IMG/VR virus record: IMGVR_UViG_3300017991_005548
Coordinates: 186,001-250,000 of that record
Direction: 5' to 3' (one strand)
Origin: a virus
Length of the DNA stretch: 64,000 nucleotides
Position numbers and translations under genes: made by a program
The notes under the pieces: generated by a model
Database searches by the model: none
What the model was told of the DNA's origin: nothing
Seen by the model: the letters and a program-made list of their open reading frames with translations, nothing else
In this document: in pieces, positions 17,031 through 24,739 of the stretch
Numbering within the stretch: position 1 is the stretch's first letter
How the letters are laid out: every line of letters starts with the position of its first letter

Positions 17031-17616
17031 AGTCGCTTCATACGTTGAGGCATTAAATGTAGCCAATATGGATGGCGAGATAAAGAAACCAGAAGTGCTT
17101 GGAGTTTTGCAATCTCTTCCATCCCCAAATCACATCAAAAGATACTTATCAAATGAAGAAGCAAGAGTCTTGTTTGAAAGCATCCGATGGATTTGGAAAG
17201 AAACAAGTGGTAAAGATATTAGTGAGACATTTAATTTCGAGCCTGCTCCAGAATCATTGCTAGGAAATTACTGGATGCTAAGGAATGGTCTGATCTTTCA
17301 TGGTATCAACCATTATGGCATCATTAAAAGAAATATGACGCTCTTTTCTAACGTCCTGAAGTTAGAGCCGTTTGTACTGCATCAGAAGCTTGCAGGCATA
17401 CCACAAGACCTAATTAAGTACGTTATAGACAATGGGGGGATGAGAATCTTCGTTACGGCTGACAAAAGAGCATATTTCCAAATGAATGATCAGGTTTATG
17501 CCAATTGGGGTAGGGCCAAAGTTAAAGGACTGGACTTCGGAAACAAAGTGGTCAAACTTGTTGACCCCACTACCCGATTTGACGGTTGGAACTCTGGAAT
17601 TACCTTAAAACTCTAG
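17008..17616 (+). CDS. Hypothetical protein, last gene of plus-strand island
   Basis: A 202-residue protein that overlaps the end of the CCA-type enzyme by 23 bases, so it is translationally coupled. It is mostly helical at the N-terminus (ANEVASYVEALNVANMDG, SNEEARVLFESIRWIWKE) with a mixed C-terminal half (RIFVTADKRAYFQMNDQVYANWG). It ends at TAG. The stop bases CTAG are shared with the convergent gene at 17613. Function unknown; tRNA- or nucleotide-related activity is suggested only by the neighbour. Confidence 0.7.
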   Translation: MEDVTANEVASYVEALNVANMDGEIKKPEVLGVLQSLPSPNHIKRYLSNEEARVLFESIRWIWKETSGKDISETFNFEPAPESLLGNYWMLRNGLIFHGINHYGIIKRNMTLFSNVLKLEPFVLHQKLAGIPQDLIKYVIDNGGMRIFVTADKRAYFQMNDQVYANWGRAKVKGLDFGNKVVKLVDPTTRFDGWNSGITLKL

Positions 17617-19370
17617 TTCATAAAGAACGGGTCATCATCATCGTCGTCGTCATCAAATTCTACAGGTGGCAGATCTTCCTCAGGATGTTTTCTCTTAGGT
17701 GGCAATGGTTCGTCTTTCGTTGAAGGGCCAAACAATGATGCAAGTTCTGCTTCAAAATCTACATCATCCCATATCAACTCATCAAGATCTTCTTCTGCAC
17801 CAGGAGAAAGTGGGTCTGATGGATCAACTTCTGCACCATCGATAGCATCTCCAGTACCTTCATCAATGTCACCAGCATCTTTGTCTTCTTCATCTGTTTC
17901 GGTTTCCCAGAAACCAGTTTCATCCAACTGATCTTTGAATCGATTCAGAATTTCTTTCGCTTCTTCTTGATCACTAATAATATAACTTGATGCTTCGAAA
18001 AGCTCTTGTACTGGTCCAGCACCCATATATCCAACCAATCCTAATCCAACGATATCTTCTGGTTTACATTGCATGAATCTTCTGAAGTTCTCAGGACCAA
18101 TCTGCATTTGCATTTGCTCATTTACCAATTCATCTGATTCTTTTAGAATGGCAATCGCCTCTTCCATCTCCAAAGGACGTTGTCCTCTGCTTGCTCTAGA
18201 CTCATTGTCCAATTGGTGATCAGTTGCTTTTGAGAAAATACCCTTGGTAAGTTCCTGACAAATAATAATAAAGTTCATACCTTGAGCTACAGTGTTACCT
18301 TCATCATCATTATGACTCCAACCAGTTCCTTTTTGGCCTAACTGATCAGCCATCATCCTAACCATCTCTGGATCGATGTAATAAAAATGCTGACACATCA
18401 AATTAGAGAACTTTTCATAAAGTCCTAAGAGTTGAGGATTAATGTCATTGATCGCACCTTGGACTTCTTCCATCTCAGTTACATCAAATAATTCATTAAG
18501 TCCTGCGCCTTGAGCCAATGAATTCATGATGATGCGTTTGTTAATTTCACCTTCAAGTTCTGGAGTTATTTCAATATCTACTTCTGGGAAGTCTTCTTCA
18601 CCTGAAGGACCCATCTCTTCCATATATTTGATTTCTAACTCATCCCTATCAACATTCCATTTACGAGAGATAACGTCTTTTGCGAGGTCCATCAACTGCT
18701 CTTCATTTCCTTGTTCCAAAGCTTGGATTTCTCTAAGGAGTCCAAGAATCTGCATCATAACTTGTTGAATGTTAGTGTTTACAGGGATATCCTTCTCTTC
18801 TGCAATATTCGTAATATATTCATAGTTTGCGCGAGCTAGTTCATCACCATAATGAGAAAGCACTGGATTTTGAGAAAGGATATTGTTTTGAGGAATATCT
18901 TGCCAGAAATTTCTTACACCTCTTTGTACTGAGGCATCGTAATCAGCGGCGGCGACCTTCTGTTCAAGAAGACGGATTTCGTAACCACTTATCTTTTTTT
19001 TTAACTCCGAAGTAATGGTCGGCAAGTTATCAGGGGATACTTGTGCGGCCAATGGAAGATCTTCTTCTGGTTCTTCAGCTTTAGGTTTTGGTTGTACGAT
19101 AGGTTTAGGATTACGTGGTCTTCTTTTCCCAGGTTTTCCAGGCTTAGTCTTTTCTCCTGGTGTAGTTCTGGGTTTGGTTGTTGGAGCGGCTGGAGCAGGT
19201 CCTGATCTTTCGGTTGATGGAGCAGGTTCAGCTTCTCTTACCATATCTTCTGCTTGAACAACTAAATTGCCATCTTCGTCTAGCCATCCAGCTTTTTTAC
19301 CAAATTCTTCCCAATCTTTTTGAGACAATTTAACGGTCTTTTTGCCATTGGCGTTTTTTATAATTTTCAT
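17613..19370 (-). CDS. Tagged virion-like protein with KKAGW cassette
   Basis: A 585-residue protein. It starts with the tag MKIIKNANG and the cassette VKLSQKDWEEFGKKAGWL (residues 12-30), shared with the genes at 20400 and 24815. A Pro/Lys/Arg-rich linker follows (about 40-95). A K-x-A-like junction LPLAAQVSPD (about 100-109) precedes a helical core (110-480). The end is acidic, finishing in a run of Asp and PFFMN. Size and composition fit an internal head protein. It stops at TAG and overlaps the convergent plus-strand gene by four bases. Function unknown. Confidence 0.75.
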   Translation of the reverse strand: MKIIKNANGKKTVKLSQKDWEEFGKKAGWLDEDGNLVVQAEDMVREAEPAPSTERSGPAPAAPTTKPRTTPGEKTKPGKPGKRRPRNPKPIVQPKPKAEEPEEDLPLAAQVSPDNLPTITSELKKKISGYEIRLLEQKVAAADYDASVQRGVRNFWQDIPQNNILSQNPVLSHYGDELARANYEYITNIAEEKDIPVNTNIQQVMMQILGLLREIQALEQGNEEQLMDLAKDVISRKWNVDRDELEIKYMEEMGPSGEEDFPEVDIEITPELEGEINKRIIMNSLAQGAGLNELFDVTEMEEVQGAINDINPQLLGLYEKFSNLMCQHFYYIDPEMVRMMADQLGQKGTGWSHNDDEGNTVAQGMNFIIICQELTKGIFSKATDHQLDNESRASRGQRPLEMEEAIAILKESDELVNEQMQMQIGPENFRRFMQCKPEDIVGLGLVGYMGAGPVQELFEASSYIISDQEEAKEILNRFKDQLDETGFWETETDEEDKDAGDIDEGTGDAIDGAEVDPSDPLSPGAEEDLDELIWDDVDFEAELASLFGPSTKDEPLPPKRKHPEEDLPPVEFDDDDDDDDPFFMN

Positions 19371-19402
19371 AATATCAATATCCTCTAAAAACTAATTGAT
19401 GT

Positions 19403-19432
19403 TTAATTCCAATTAAGGTAGTAATAATCCTT
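19403..19432 (-). promoter_or_regulatory. AAGGAT-N17-GAATTA motif
   Basis: On the minus strand AGGAT, exactly 17 bases, then GAATTAA, ending 33 bases before the ATG of 17613-19370. It is one of nine such motifs in the window and is probably a phage-specific promoter. Confidence 0.5.
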
Positions 19433-20383
19433 TTATGGATTTACTTCTAGCCCCATTCTTGCATATTCTTCTAGATTTATCGCTGGATTTGAGGCTTTGA
19501 CTTTTACAAAAGTCGAATGGTCACATTCTTTCCACAAATCTTCTCTATCCTCTCCCCCTTCAAAGATTATCATATCATAATCTATGTGTGCGGGAGTCAT
19601 CCACTCTCCATTATGCCAAATCTGGAAATCCACATCTGCATCTCTATATTGGTTCAACTTGTTGATATGGACTTCTGCATAAAGGAAATCTGGTGGTTTT
19701 TCAATTTTTAATGTATATTTATTATAGCCTGCTGGGACTATCCAAGGGTTTTGGAAAACAAAATACAAATCTTTTGAAACTTTTAACAAATCACCTCTTT
19801 GTTGAACCCAATTCCCCTTTTCATACCAATTCTTATTTTGAGAGAATGAAACAATTCCCCTTCTAACAACATTTTGCTTATCCTTATATGTCCCATAATA
19901 TCCTGATTTAGCAATGGGACTGTAAAAAGTCAGATGACTTCCATCGGCCTCCACTTGTCTTCGAGCGTTATTAAAGGCTCTAACTTCTTCATCTTCCTCT
20001 TCTTCAATAGGATCAGCTTCTTGAGGAGCGTTCGGATCAGCTTCTTGAGGAGCGTTCGGATCAGCTTCTTGAGGAGCGTTCGGATCTATCCCTGCCAGAA
20101 GTTGAGCATTTCGTTCTCTCTCCAATAATTCAAAAAGATCATCTGGTTCATCTATGTCTGGAATTTTCATTTTTCCATCTTTCAACGCATCGTCTATTTG
20201 TTCTGGAGTTAGAGGTTTTTTATAACCTTTTATCTTCCCTTGTTTATCAAGTACTGGTTGCCTTTCTTCTTGCGTCCAGCCTATTTCTTTTAGCCTATTC
20301 TGATATTCTTTACATTCTATATAGTCTGCTCTTTGAGCCTCTTTAAGAAAAGAATAAAATTCAAATTGCTTGTACCAACTCAT
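19433..20383 (-). CDS. Tagged protein with DPNAPQEA repeats
   Basis: A 316-residue protein starting MSWYKQFEFYSFLKEAQRA, a longer version of the MNWYKKAQ tag. A helical N-terminal part is followed by three DPNAPQEA repeats and an acidic linker (about 98-135). A C-terminal beta-rich domain (about 150-316) contains GYYGTYKDKQNVVRRGIVSF and YTLKIEKPPDFLYAEVHI. The repeat linker probably separates two independent domains. The function is unknown. It is co-oriented with two other tagged genes immediately upstream and downstream. Confidence 0.7.
   Translation of the reverse strand: MSWYKQFEFYSFLKEAQRADYIECKEYQNRLKEIGWTQEERQPVLDKQGKIKGYKKPLTPEQIDDALKDGKMKIPDIDEPDDLFELLERERNAQLLAGIDPNAPQEADPNAPQEADPNAPQEADPIEEEEDEEVRAFNNARRQVEADGSHLTFYSPIAKSGYYGTYKDKQNVVRRGIVSFSQNKNWYEKGNWVQQRGDLLKVSKDLYFVFQNPWIVPAGYNKYTLKIEKPPDFLYAEVHINKLNQYRDADVDFQIWHNGEWMTPAHIDYDMIIFEGGEDREDLWKECDHSTFVKVKASNPAINLEEYARMGLEVNP
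20011..20082 (-). repeat. Three tandem 24-bp repeats (DPNAPQEA)
   Basis: Three identical 24-base units in frame inside 19433-20383, encoding an acidic, proline-containing linker. The perfect DNA identity indicates recent expansion or gene conversion. Confidence 0.9.
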
Positions 20384-20399
20384 AGAATCTCCTAAAAAC

Positions 20400-20807
20400 T
20401 TATAACATCATTAAATCACTAAAATCTGTATCTTCTCTTTCAGGTGGGTTACAAAGTTCCTCAAGCTGTTCTACAGAAAGGCTTGGCTTAATATTGTCAA
20501 GTCCTCTGAACTCAACAACTTGATCGGTCCCCTTGTTTTTAAGAACTATGGCGTAAAGATCTCCACTAATGAAGTAAACGGATATATCATTTCTAGCAAG
20601 ATATTCTCTGGCATAAGATTCTGACTGGACACTCCAACCACCTTCTTGACCCAGTTCCATTAGTCTTTTTACACCTGTAACATCTTCTTTCGTAAAATTG
20701 AAGTTTCTGTTTGCAGTTTTTAGCCAACCAGATTTCTGACCCATGACCAACCACTCTTTTTTAGACATTTGAACTGTTGTCTTTCCAGCTTTTCTAACTA
20801 GTTTCAT
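20400..20807 (-). CDS. Tagged small protein with KKAGW cassette
   Basis: A 135-residue protein. MKLVRKAGKTTV, then QMSKKEWLVMGQKSGWLKTANRN (residues 13-35), then FTKEDVTGVKRLMELGQEGG, a small mixed domain (SVYFISGDLYAIVLKNKG) and an acidic tail. The first 35 residues are a copy of the cassette in 17613 and 24815, and a K-T-A-N motif closes it. This layout suggests a removable N-terminal targeting unit. The cargo domain (about 36-135) is not recognised. Confidence 0.7.
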   Translation of the reverse strand: MKLVRKAGKTTVQMSKKEWLVMGQKSGWLKTANRNFNFTKEDVTGVKRLMELGQEGGWSVQSESYAREYLARNDISVYFISGDLYAIVLKNKGTDQVVEFRGLDNIKPSLSVEQLEELCNPPEREDTDFSDLMML

Positions 20808-20810
20808 TAT

Positions 20811-21089
20811 TTACTCCTCAACATTAGCAACATCTTTTTCAGATGGTGCTTGGCCATGTTCCAGATGCATTTTCATTGCATCACGTAGCTTGAATTTATC
20901 TGTATATCTAACAGTAATTACTCCACCTGGATAAATGAGGTCCCAGCAGATTTCACCATCACAATCTTTATTCCTAATCATCCCTCCAGCATCACGCCAT
21001 CTGTCGATTAGTTCTTCCATTTCTCTTCTAAAAACAAAGACATCATTCTCTCTTTGTAAAAATGGCATCGCTATTTTAATAATCTTCAT
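20811..21089 (-). CDS. Tagged small protein
   Basis: A 92-residue protein starting MKIIKIAMPFLQ. It continues with a helix (EMEELIDRWRDAGGMIRN), a strand-rich part containing CDGEICWDLIYPGGVITVRY, and a charged tail. The ATG at 21089 is used; one codon upstream is a TTG. An AAGGTT-N17-GAATAA motif lies about 32 bases before the start. No family recognised. The tag suggests the same fate as its neighbours. Confidence 0.65.
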   Translation of the reverse strand: MKIIKIAMPFLQRENDVFVFRREMEELIDRWRDAGGMIRNKDCDGEICWDLIYPGGVITVRYTDKFKLRDAMKMHLEHGQAPSEKDVANVEE

Positions 21090-21120
21090 CAAATATCCCC
21101 AAATGAATTGCTTATTCTAA

Positions 21121-21150
21121 TTTATTCTTCAATATCAACCATCTAACCTT
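21121..21150 (-). promoter_or_regulatory. AAGGTT-N17-GAATAA motif
   Basis: Minus-strand AGGTT, 17 bases, GAATAAA, ending about 32 bases before the ATG at 21089. The downstream part (GAATAAATTAGAAT) is the same as at 25246. Confidence 0.5.
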
Positions 21151-21159
21151 CATTAACAC

Positions 21160-21187
21160 AAAAAAAGCCCCTTGATTTCAAGGGGCA
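21160..21187 (-). terminator. Intrinsic terminator
   Basis: Perfect stem GCCCCTTGA/TCAAGGGGC followed on the minus strand by seven T. It terminates the DUF5662-like gene about 80 bases after its stop; the bases between (21190-21265) hold two short GCATTATTT direct repeats and nothing else I can see. Confidence 0.85.
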
Positions 21188-21266
21188 GAAATAATGCTCT
21201 GTCATTCAGGGAAGCAAAAATAATGCCTTATTCCCAAACAGCATCCATAAGTTCATATATTTATTT

Positions 21267-21842
21267 TTATTTATTCTCGCAGACATCTATTAACTCATAG
21301 ATTAAATCTTTTTGATCATCTGTGAATTTCCATCGGACATTAACATTTTTGTCTGCCCAGTCTTTTGCGCTATTACCTTTCTCTTGCCCCATACTGACCC
21401 AATCAGCCACCATTTCAGCTATGTCAATGTCCCCCATCTTAGTGCCATCAATCATTTTTTCGGGTGGTTTGTCTCTATCATTTCTGTTGATGAGATCGAC
21501 CGTTTCAGATGAATGAAACTCTGGATGATGCCTATTACTTTTTACATGATGCTCAGTAGCTTTATTCATCTTTTCATCCATCCCATCTGGCGGTTCCCAG
21601 TCTACACCATCATCTTTGCATTTATAACTCCATGTTACATAAAGATATGGTTCATACTCTGGATCTTCAAATTTACTATCGTCATGATGACTGGCCTGTT
21701 CGATAAGGTCTTCGAATTTGTCATCGTAGTCAGCAATCTTTTTGCAGTATTTCTGAACTCGCTTGATATGTTCTCTAGTTCTTTTTTCAAAGAACTCTTC
21801 TATTTCTTTCTTCTCACTTTTCGCTGTCCTGATTAATTTCAT
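21267..21842 (-). CDS. Tagged DUF5662-like (HD-type) protein
   Basis: A 191-residue protein starting MKLIRTAKSEKK at 21842, chosen because GGAGG lies ten bases upstream. The body has the DUF5662 pattern: a helix with EHIKRVQKYCKKI, then SHHDDSKF (an HD-like His-Asp pair, about 55-61), a YLYVTWSYK segment and ATEHHVKSNRHHPEF with clustered His, then DIAEMVADWVSMGQEKG. Proteins of this family are probable metal-dependent phosphohydrolases, but their substrate is not known to me. The tag suggests the enzyme is packaged. A GTATAATA box is 18 bases upstream of the start. Confidence 0.75.
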   Translation of the reverse strand: MKLIRTAKSEKKEIEEFFEKRTREHIKRVQKYCKKIADYDDKFEDLIEQASHHDDSKFEDPEYEPYLYVTWSYKCKDDGVDWEPPDGMDEKMNKATEHHVKSNRHHPEFHSSETVDLINRNDRDKPPEKMIDGTKMGDIDIAEMVADWVSMGQEKGNSAKDWADKNVNVRWKFTDDQKDLIYELIDVCENK

Positions 21843-21859
21843 TGTAATACCTCCATGAT

Positions 21860-21898
21860 TATTATACAAAAAACCCCTTGTAGAGACAAGGGGTTTAG
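21860..21898 (-). terminator. Terminator immediately followed by GTATAATA box
   Basis: Stem AAACCCCTTG/CAAGGGGTTT with a T-run on the minus strand (21867-21896), followed directly by GTATAATA (21860-21867). The hairpin ends the EF-hand gene and the box presumably starts the DUF5662-like gene. It is the clearest example of a terminator-promoter unit here. Confidence 0.7.
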
Positions 21899-21913
21899 AT
21901 GTACACAGAAAGC

Positions 21914-22228
21914 TTATTTTTCTGGTTTGGGTTGTGGAGGTTGGGGTCTGCCTTTTCCATGGCCTCTCATGCCTTTTCCAGGGCCATTACCATGTCTTCC
22001 CCTCATGCCTTCACGATGACGCTTCATCCTTTCTTTCATCATAGCAGTTAACTCTGAACGATCTAACTTACCATCTTTGTCAACGTCAAAGTTTTCCATG
22101 ACTCTGTCCAATACCTTTTCCAAACACTTCTCTGGACTTGGACGTTCAGGGCGTTCGGGTCTCTCGGTTTCTTGGGCTGAAAGAGTGCAGGCAAAAACTA
22201 GGGCGAGTAATACGATTAATGCTTTCAT
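21914..22228 (-). CDS. Secreted or lipid-anchored EF-hand protein
   Basis: A 104-residue protein from the ATG at 22228 (AAAGGAGAT upstream). Residues 1-19 are a signal peptide (MKALIVLLALVFACTLSAQ). VFAC could be a lipobox, or cleavage may follow LSA. After a Pro/Arg/Glu spacer comes one canonical EF-hand loop, DVDKDGKLDRSE (48-59, with Asp/Asp/Asp/Glu calcium ligands). A basic Gly/His/Arg-rich tail ends in PQPPQPKPEK. It is the only exported-looking protein in the window. It resembles bacterial EF-hand proteins more than phage proteins, so host origin is plausible. The open frame extends 40 codons upstream without a good start. Confidence 0.8.
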   Translation of the reverse strand: MKALIVLLALVFACTLSAQETERPERPERPSPEKCLEKVLDRVMENFDVDKDGKLDRSELTAMMKERMKRHREGMRGRHGNGPGKGMRGHGKGRPQPPQPKPEK

Positions 22229-22299
22229 AATAAGATCTCCTTTATTAAGCAATGAATTTGTTAACGCAAGTGCTGTGCCAAATGTTTTATTGGGTAAAT

Positions 22300-22352
22300 G
22301 GTCACTATAGTGCGCAAATATTAGAATTTTGGTAAAAATAGTGCGCAAAATA
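22300..22352 (-). repeat. Pair of 22-bp direct repeats upstream of EF-hand gene
   Basis: Two copies of ATATTTGCGCACTAT....ACC (minus strand), at 22331-22352 and 22300-22321, lie 31 bases apart, three helical turns. They are 70-125 bases before the EF-hand start. The core GCGCACTAT is not repeated elsewhere in the window as far as I can see. Likely an operator for a DNA-binding regulator. Confidence 0.6.
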
Positions 22353-22354
22353 TG

Positions 22355-22684
22355 CTATCTAAACTCATTTCCCCATTTGTCGAGGTTTTCGTATGGTATT
22401 GTAAACAAATAATCTTCAACTTTGCTTGAACGTGTCCCAAAAGAGACATCATAATATATCCCATCACATTTGACTAAAGCGTGGTTAACTCCATCCTTTC
22501 TACAAACAACAACATCTGCTTTGTATCCCGCTTCTCTTAATGCTTTGCAATACCTTCCACACAGATTACTGCAATCATTGGCATTGGGAATCTTCTTTTC
22601 TTTATTAAGTGACCAGAAAATATCTGGTAATGGTATTTTTTGAAAATTTAGTAATTTGTATAAGAACGATTTGAACCATTTCAT
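22355..22684 (-). CDS. Transglutaminase-like / papain-fold cysteine protein
   Basis: A 109-residue protein. After a basic N-terminus (MKWFKSFLYKLLNFQ) the order is NDCSNLCGRYCKALREAGY (candidate nucleophile Cys at the start of a helix, about residue 39), VNHALVKCDGIYYDVSFGT (His about 68, Asp about 78). Cys-His-Asp in this order with a helix followed by two strands is the transglutaminase/NlpC-type core. The reaction could be peptide cleavage, deamidation or cross-linking. It stops with TAG. The next gene upstream has the same architecture. Confidence 0.55.
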   Translation of the reverse strand: MKWFKSFLYKLLNFQKIPLPDIFWSLNKEKKIPNANDCSNLCGRYCKALREAGYKADVVVCRKDGVNHALVKCDGIYYDVSFGTRSSKVEDYLFTIPYENLDKWGNEFR

Positions 22685-22690
22685 GATCAC

Positions 22691-23107
22691 TTAACATTCG
22701 TATGATGTCCTCTTTTCATACTCTGGGCTTCTAGAATAGCTCGTTATAAATACATCAGGGTAATTAGCACCGAATTGATCTGCCGTAATGTCAATTATTA
22801 CCTTATTGTTTAATTCAACCCAGCAATGGTAACTCTTCATACAGTTCCCGCAAACTTTTTTGGCATCGAACCCTCTTTTATTAAGTTCTGCGCACAATTC
22901 TTCGCTCATCATTTCACAGAATGGAGGAGATAGGAATTTTCCCCCGCTAAGAATTTCGTCTAACCGTTCTCTTTTTTCATCATCGTTGTCATAATCTTCA
23001 TTAACTTCTTCAAGTAGCTCTGAAACATATTCATCCATCATTCTTTCTCTGATCTCTGAAGCGATCTCAAAAATAATCCCCATTCTTGCTACTTTAATGA
23101 TTTTCAT
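22691..23107 (-). CDS. Tagged transglutaminase-like cysteine protein
   Basis: A 138-residue protein starting MKIIKVARMG at 23107, which overlaps the previous reading region closely (TAATATG). A helical acidic part (about 20-60) is followed by FCEMMSEELCAELNKRGF (candidate Cys), SYHCWVELNNKVIIDITADQF (candidate His and Asp). This is the same Cys-His-Asp order as in the neighbour at 22355, so the two are probably paralogues. The neighbour lacks the tag. The longer frame to 23167 lies within the upstream gene and is less likely. Confidence 0.6.
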   Translation of the reverse strand: MKIIKVARMGIIFEIASEIRERMMDEYVSELLEEVNEDYDNDDEKRERLDEILSGGKFLSPPFCEMMSEELCAELNKRGFDAKKVCGNCMKSYHCWVELNNKVIIDITADQFGANYPDVFITSYSRSPEYEKRTSYEC

Positions 23108-23108
23108 A

Positions 23109-23390
23109 TTAACCAAGAGTATCTTGAACTCTGTCCTCTCGTAACCAAAATTCTCCACTTCCACCAACAGGTTTCAATTTATATTGTGTCCTGCCGAACA
23201 TTTTACGTTTACTAAGAACTTCAACAGGAAAGAAAACAGAAGTTGACCCTCTTCCAATTTCATAAAACTGAGCATATTTTATTTGTCCAACTTCGCTCTC
23301 ATCCAGTTCCATCTCTTCTGGCACTTTTCTTTCTGGCTCTTCCTTCTGTGGCATAGGAGGAATTACTTGAGCCGCCTTCATTATTTTCAT
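23109..23390 (-). CDS. Tagged small protein
   Basis: A 93-residue protein. The tag MKIMKAAQVIPPMPQ is followed by an acidic spacer and a C-terminal beta-rich domain (GSTSVFFPVEVLSKRKMFGRTQYKLKPVGG) that looks like a small barrel (SH3- or KOW-like). Both ends overlap neighbours in TAATG or similar fashion. Function unknown; a nucleic-acid- or protein-binding module is possible. Confidence 0.65.
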   Translation of the reverse strand: MKIMKAAQVIPPMPQKEEPERKVPEEMELDESEVGQIKYAQFYEIGRGSTSVFFPVEVLSKRKMFGRTQYKLKPVGGSGEFWLREDRVQDTLG

Positions 23391-23815
23391 TATCCATCTC
23401 CTTTTATTATCTCGAATCCATTATCTAACCAACCTGCAACTGGAACTCCTTCAACAGGAGAGATGCCCATGCCAAATTTCAAAGAGACGACATCATATCC
23501 AAGCATTCTCAAAAGAACCAAAGCTTGACTGGAAGTATGACCAACATAACAAACAAGAAGAATCTTTTTGTCTTTAGGTAATTTATCCAGGTTCTCTTTT
23601 TCTAATAAATCTAGCCAGAAAATGTTCTCTGCTCCTTCGATATGCCCTTCAGCAAAGTCTTCGGGCTTTCTTATGTCTAAGATGAAGAAGTTATCCAAGC
23701 CTTTTTCCTTCAACTCAACAGGAGTGATGTAGTTCCAAGTATCGTCTGTTTTGTCAATGAACTCTTTCAGCTTTTCCGTGAAAGTTAGATCGCATGATAT
23801 TTTTATGAGCTTCAT
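23390..23815 (-). CDS. Tagged rhodanese-domain protein
   Basis: A 141-residue protein starting MKLIKISCDLTF. It is a single rhodanese domain: YITPVELKEKGLDNFFILDIRKPEDFAEGHIEGAENIFW, then ILLVCYVGHTSSQALVLLRMLGY with the active-site loop CYVGHTS (Cys about 90). It ends GFEIIKGDG. Rhodaneses transfer a sulfane sulfur via a cysteine persulfide, supplying thiolation of tRNA, cofactors or cyanide detoxification. Length is normal. In a phage head region with the shared N-terminal tag it may be a packaged enzyme. Confidence 0.88.
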   Translation of the reverse strand: MKLIKISCDLTFTEKLKEFIDKTDDTWNYITPVELKEKGLDNFFILDIRKPEDFAEGHIEGAENIFWLDLLEKENLDKLPKDKKILLVCYVGHTSSQALVLLRMLGYDVVSLKFGMGISPVEGVPVAGWLDNGFEIIKGDG

Positions 23816-23845
23816 TCACCCTTCCTTAATTCATAAGTATAGTCT

Positions 23846-23853
23846 TATTATAC
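23846..23853 (-). promoter_or_regulatory. GTATAATA box before rhodanese gene
   Basis: Minus-strand GTATAATA 30 bases before the rhodanese ATG, about 35 bases after the preceding terminator. No -35 consensus is seen. Confidence 0.5.
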
Positions 23854-23884
23854 TTCTAAATAAGGTGTTAGTATCCCTACACAA

Positions 23885-23960
23885 AAATACCCCCTGAGGC
23901 GAACCTAAGCAAGTCCATCGCAAGCGATATACTCGCTTTGAGACGAATCCCAAGGGGCAA
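23885..23960 (-). terminator. Long branched terminator
   Basis: The outer stem CCCCT..GG / CC..AGGGGG encloses an inner hairpin (GCGAGTATATCGC) and ends in GTATTTTTGTG on the minus strand. The left half matches the terminator at 24748 and the right half that at 25873, as if two terminators recombined with about 30 bases between them. Confidence 0.65.
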
Positions 23961-23968
23961 ATACTAAG

Positions 23969-24322
23969 TTACCTGTTGGGTTTTATGACTATTACATCAA
24001 AAACTCCACTATTTTGATCATTAGCTTCATCTAATGAATCTATGTCAGGGGACATTCGCTCTACGGAATCTATGTGTCGCTCATCAGGTGTTATTTCCTC
24101 TAAGGAATCGACATACTGCTCATCAAACTCTTCTAAACTATCTGTAACTTTCATGACAACTTGGCGATTTTCTATTTCATCCCAAATGTCACTAAGATCG
24201 TTATGACTTTCTACGAAACCTAAGCTTCCAACTCTCATTTGGGTATTAGTATCAGTATTGTGTATGTAAATTACCCCAGTTTCATAAACCCTCAGTTCAC
24301 AATTCCTAATGATTATTTCCAC
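23969..24322 (-). CDS. Small acidic repeat protein
   Basis: A 117-residue protein starting at GTG with AGGAG nine bases upstream. The first 55 residues look like a small beta-sandwich (RNCELRVYETGVIYIHNTDTNTQMRVG). The next 50 contain four degenerate DSLEE/DSVER/DSLDE repeats about 12 residues apart, acidic and probably disordered. It ends GVFDVIVIKPNR. No tag is present. Function unknown. Confidence 0.6.
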   Translation of the reverse strand: MEIIIRNCELRVYETGVIYIHNTDTNTQMRVGSLGFVESHNDLSDIWDEIENRQVVMKVTDSLEEFDEQYVDSLEEITPDERHIDSVERMSPDIDSLDEANDQNSGVFDVIVIKPNR

Positions 24323-24352
24323 TTTTGGCTCCTAGTTTATTACAGTAATCCT

Positions 24353-24604
24353 TTATTCACCTTCTCTGTACCTTCTTCTTTCCAAACATCTATTGTAATT
24401 GTCTCGATAATTTAACTCTATGTCAGGATTTGGCAACAATCTAAGATTGACACTAATCTGGGTTATAATATCCTCTATGCTATCCCCAATTAGTACTTGC
24501 TTACCTTGTTCAACATTGCACGCAATATAATCTTCCACCAAATTTTCCTCTATCTCGCCAAGAACCTGAAATCCATTAAAAATAGTTACTAGCGTCTTCT
24601 TCAT
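24353..24604 (-). CDS. Small hypothetical protein
   Basis: An 83-residue protein (MKKTLVTIFNGFQVLGEIEENL...). It is mixed alpha/beta with a basic C-terminus (RDNYNRCLERRRYREGE). A TATAATG box lies about 35 bases upstream. It is followed closely by the acidic repeat protein, so the two probably share a transcript. Family unknown. Confidence 0.6.
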   Translation of the reverse strand: MKKTLVTIFNGFQVLGEIEENLVEDYIACNVEQGKQVLIGDSIEDIITQISVNLRLLPNPDIELNYRDNYNRCLERRRYREGE

Positions 24605-24739
24605 GATTTAACCTCTTTATGCTACTTACCATAAGGACATTATACAGATAACCTTGATTCATTTTTCTCTTGTAAAAAGCAACATTTTTCCACCTGGACT
24701 CTTACTATCAGAGATTCTGGTTTTCAAGCAAAATCGACA

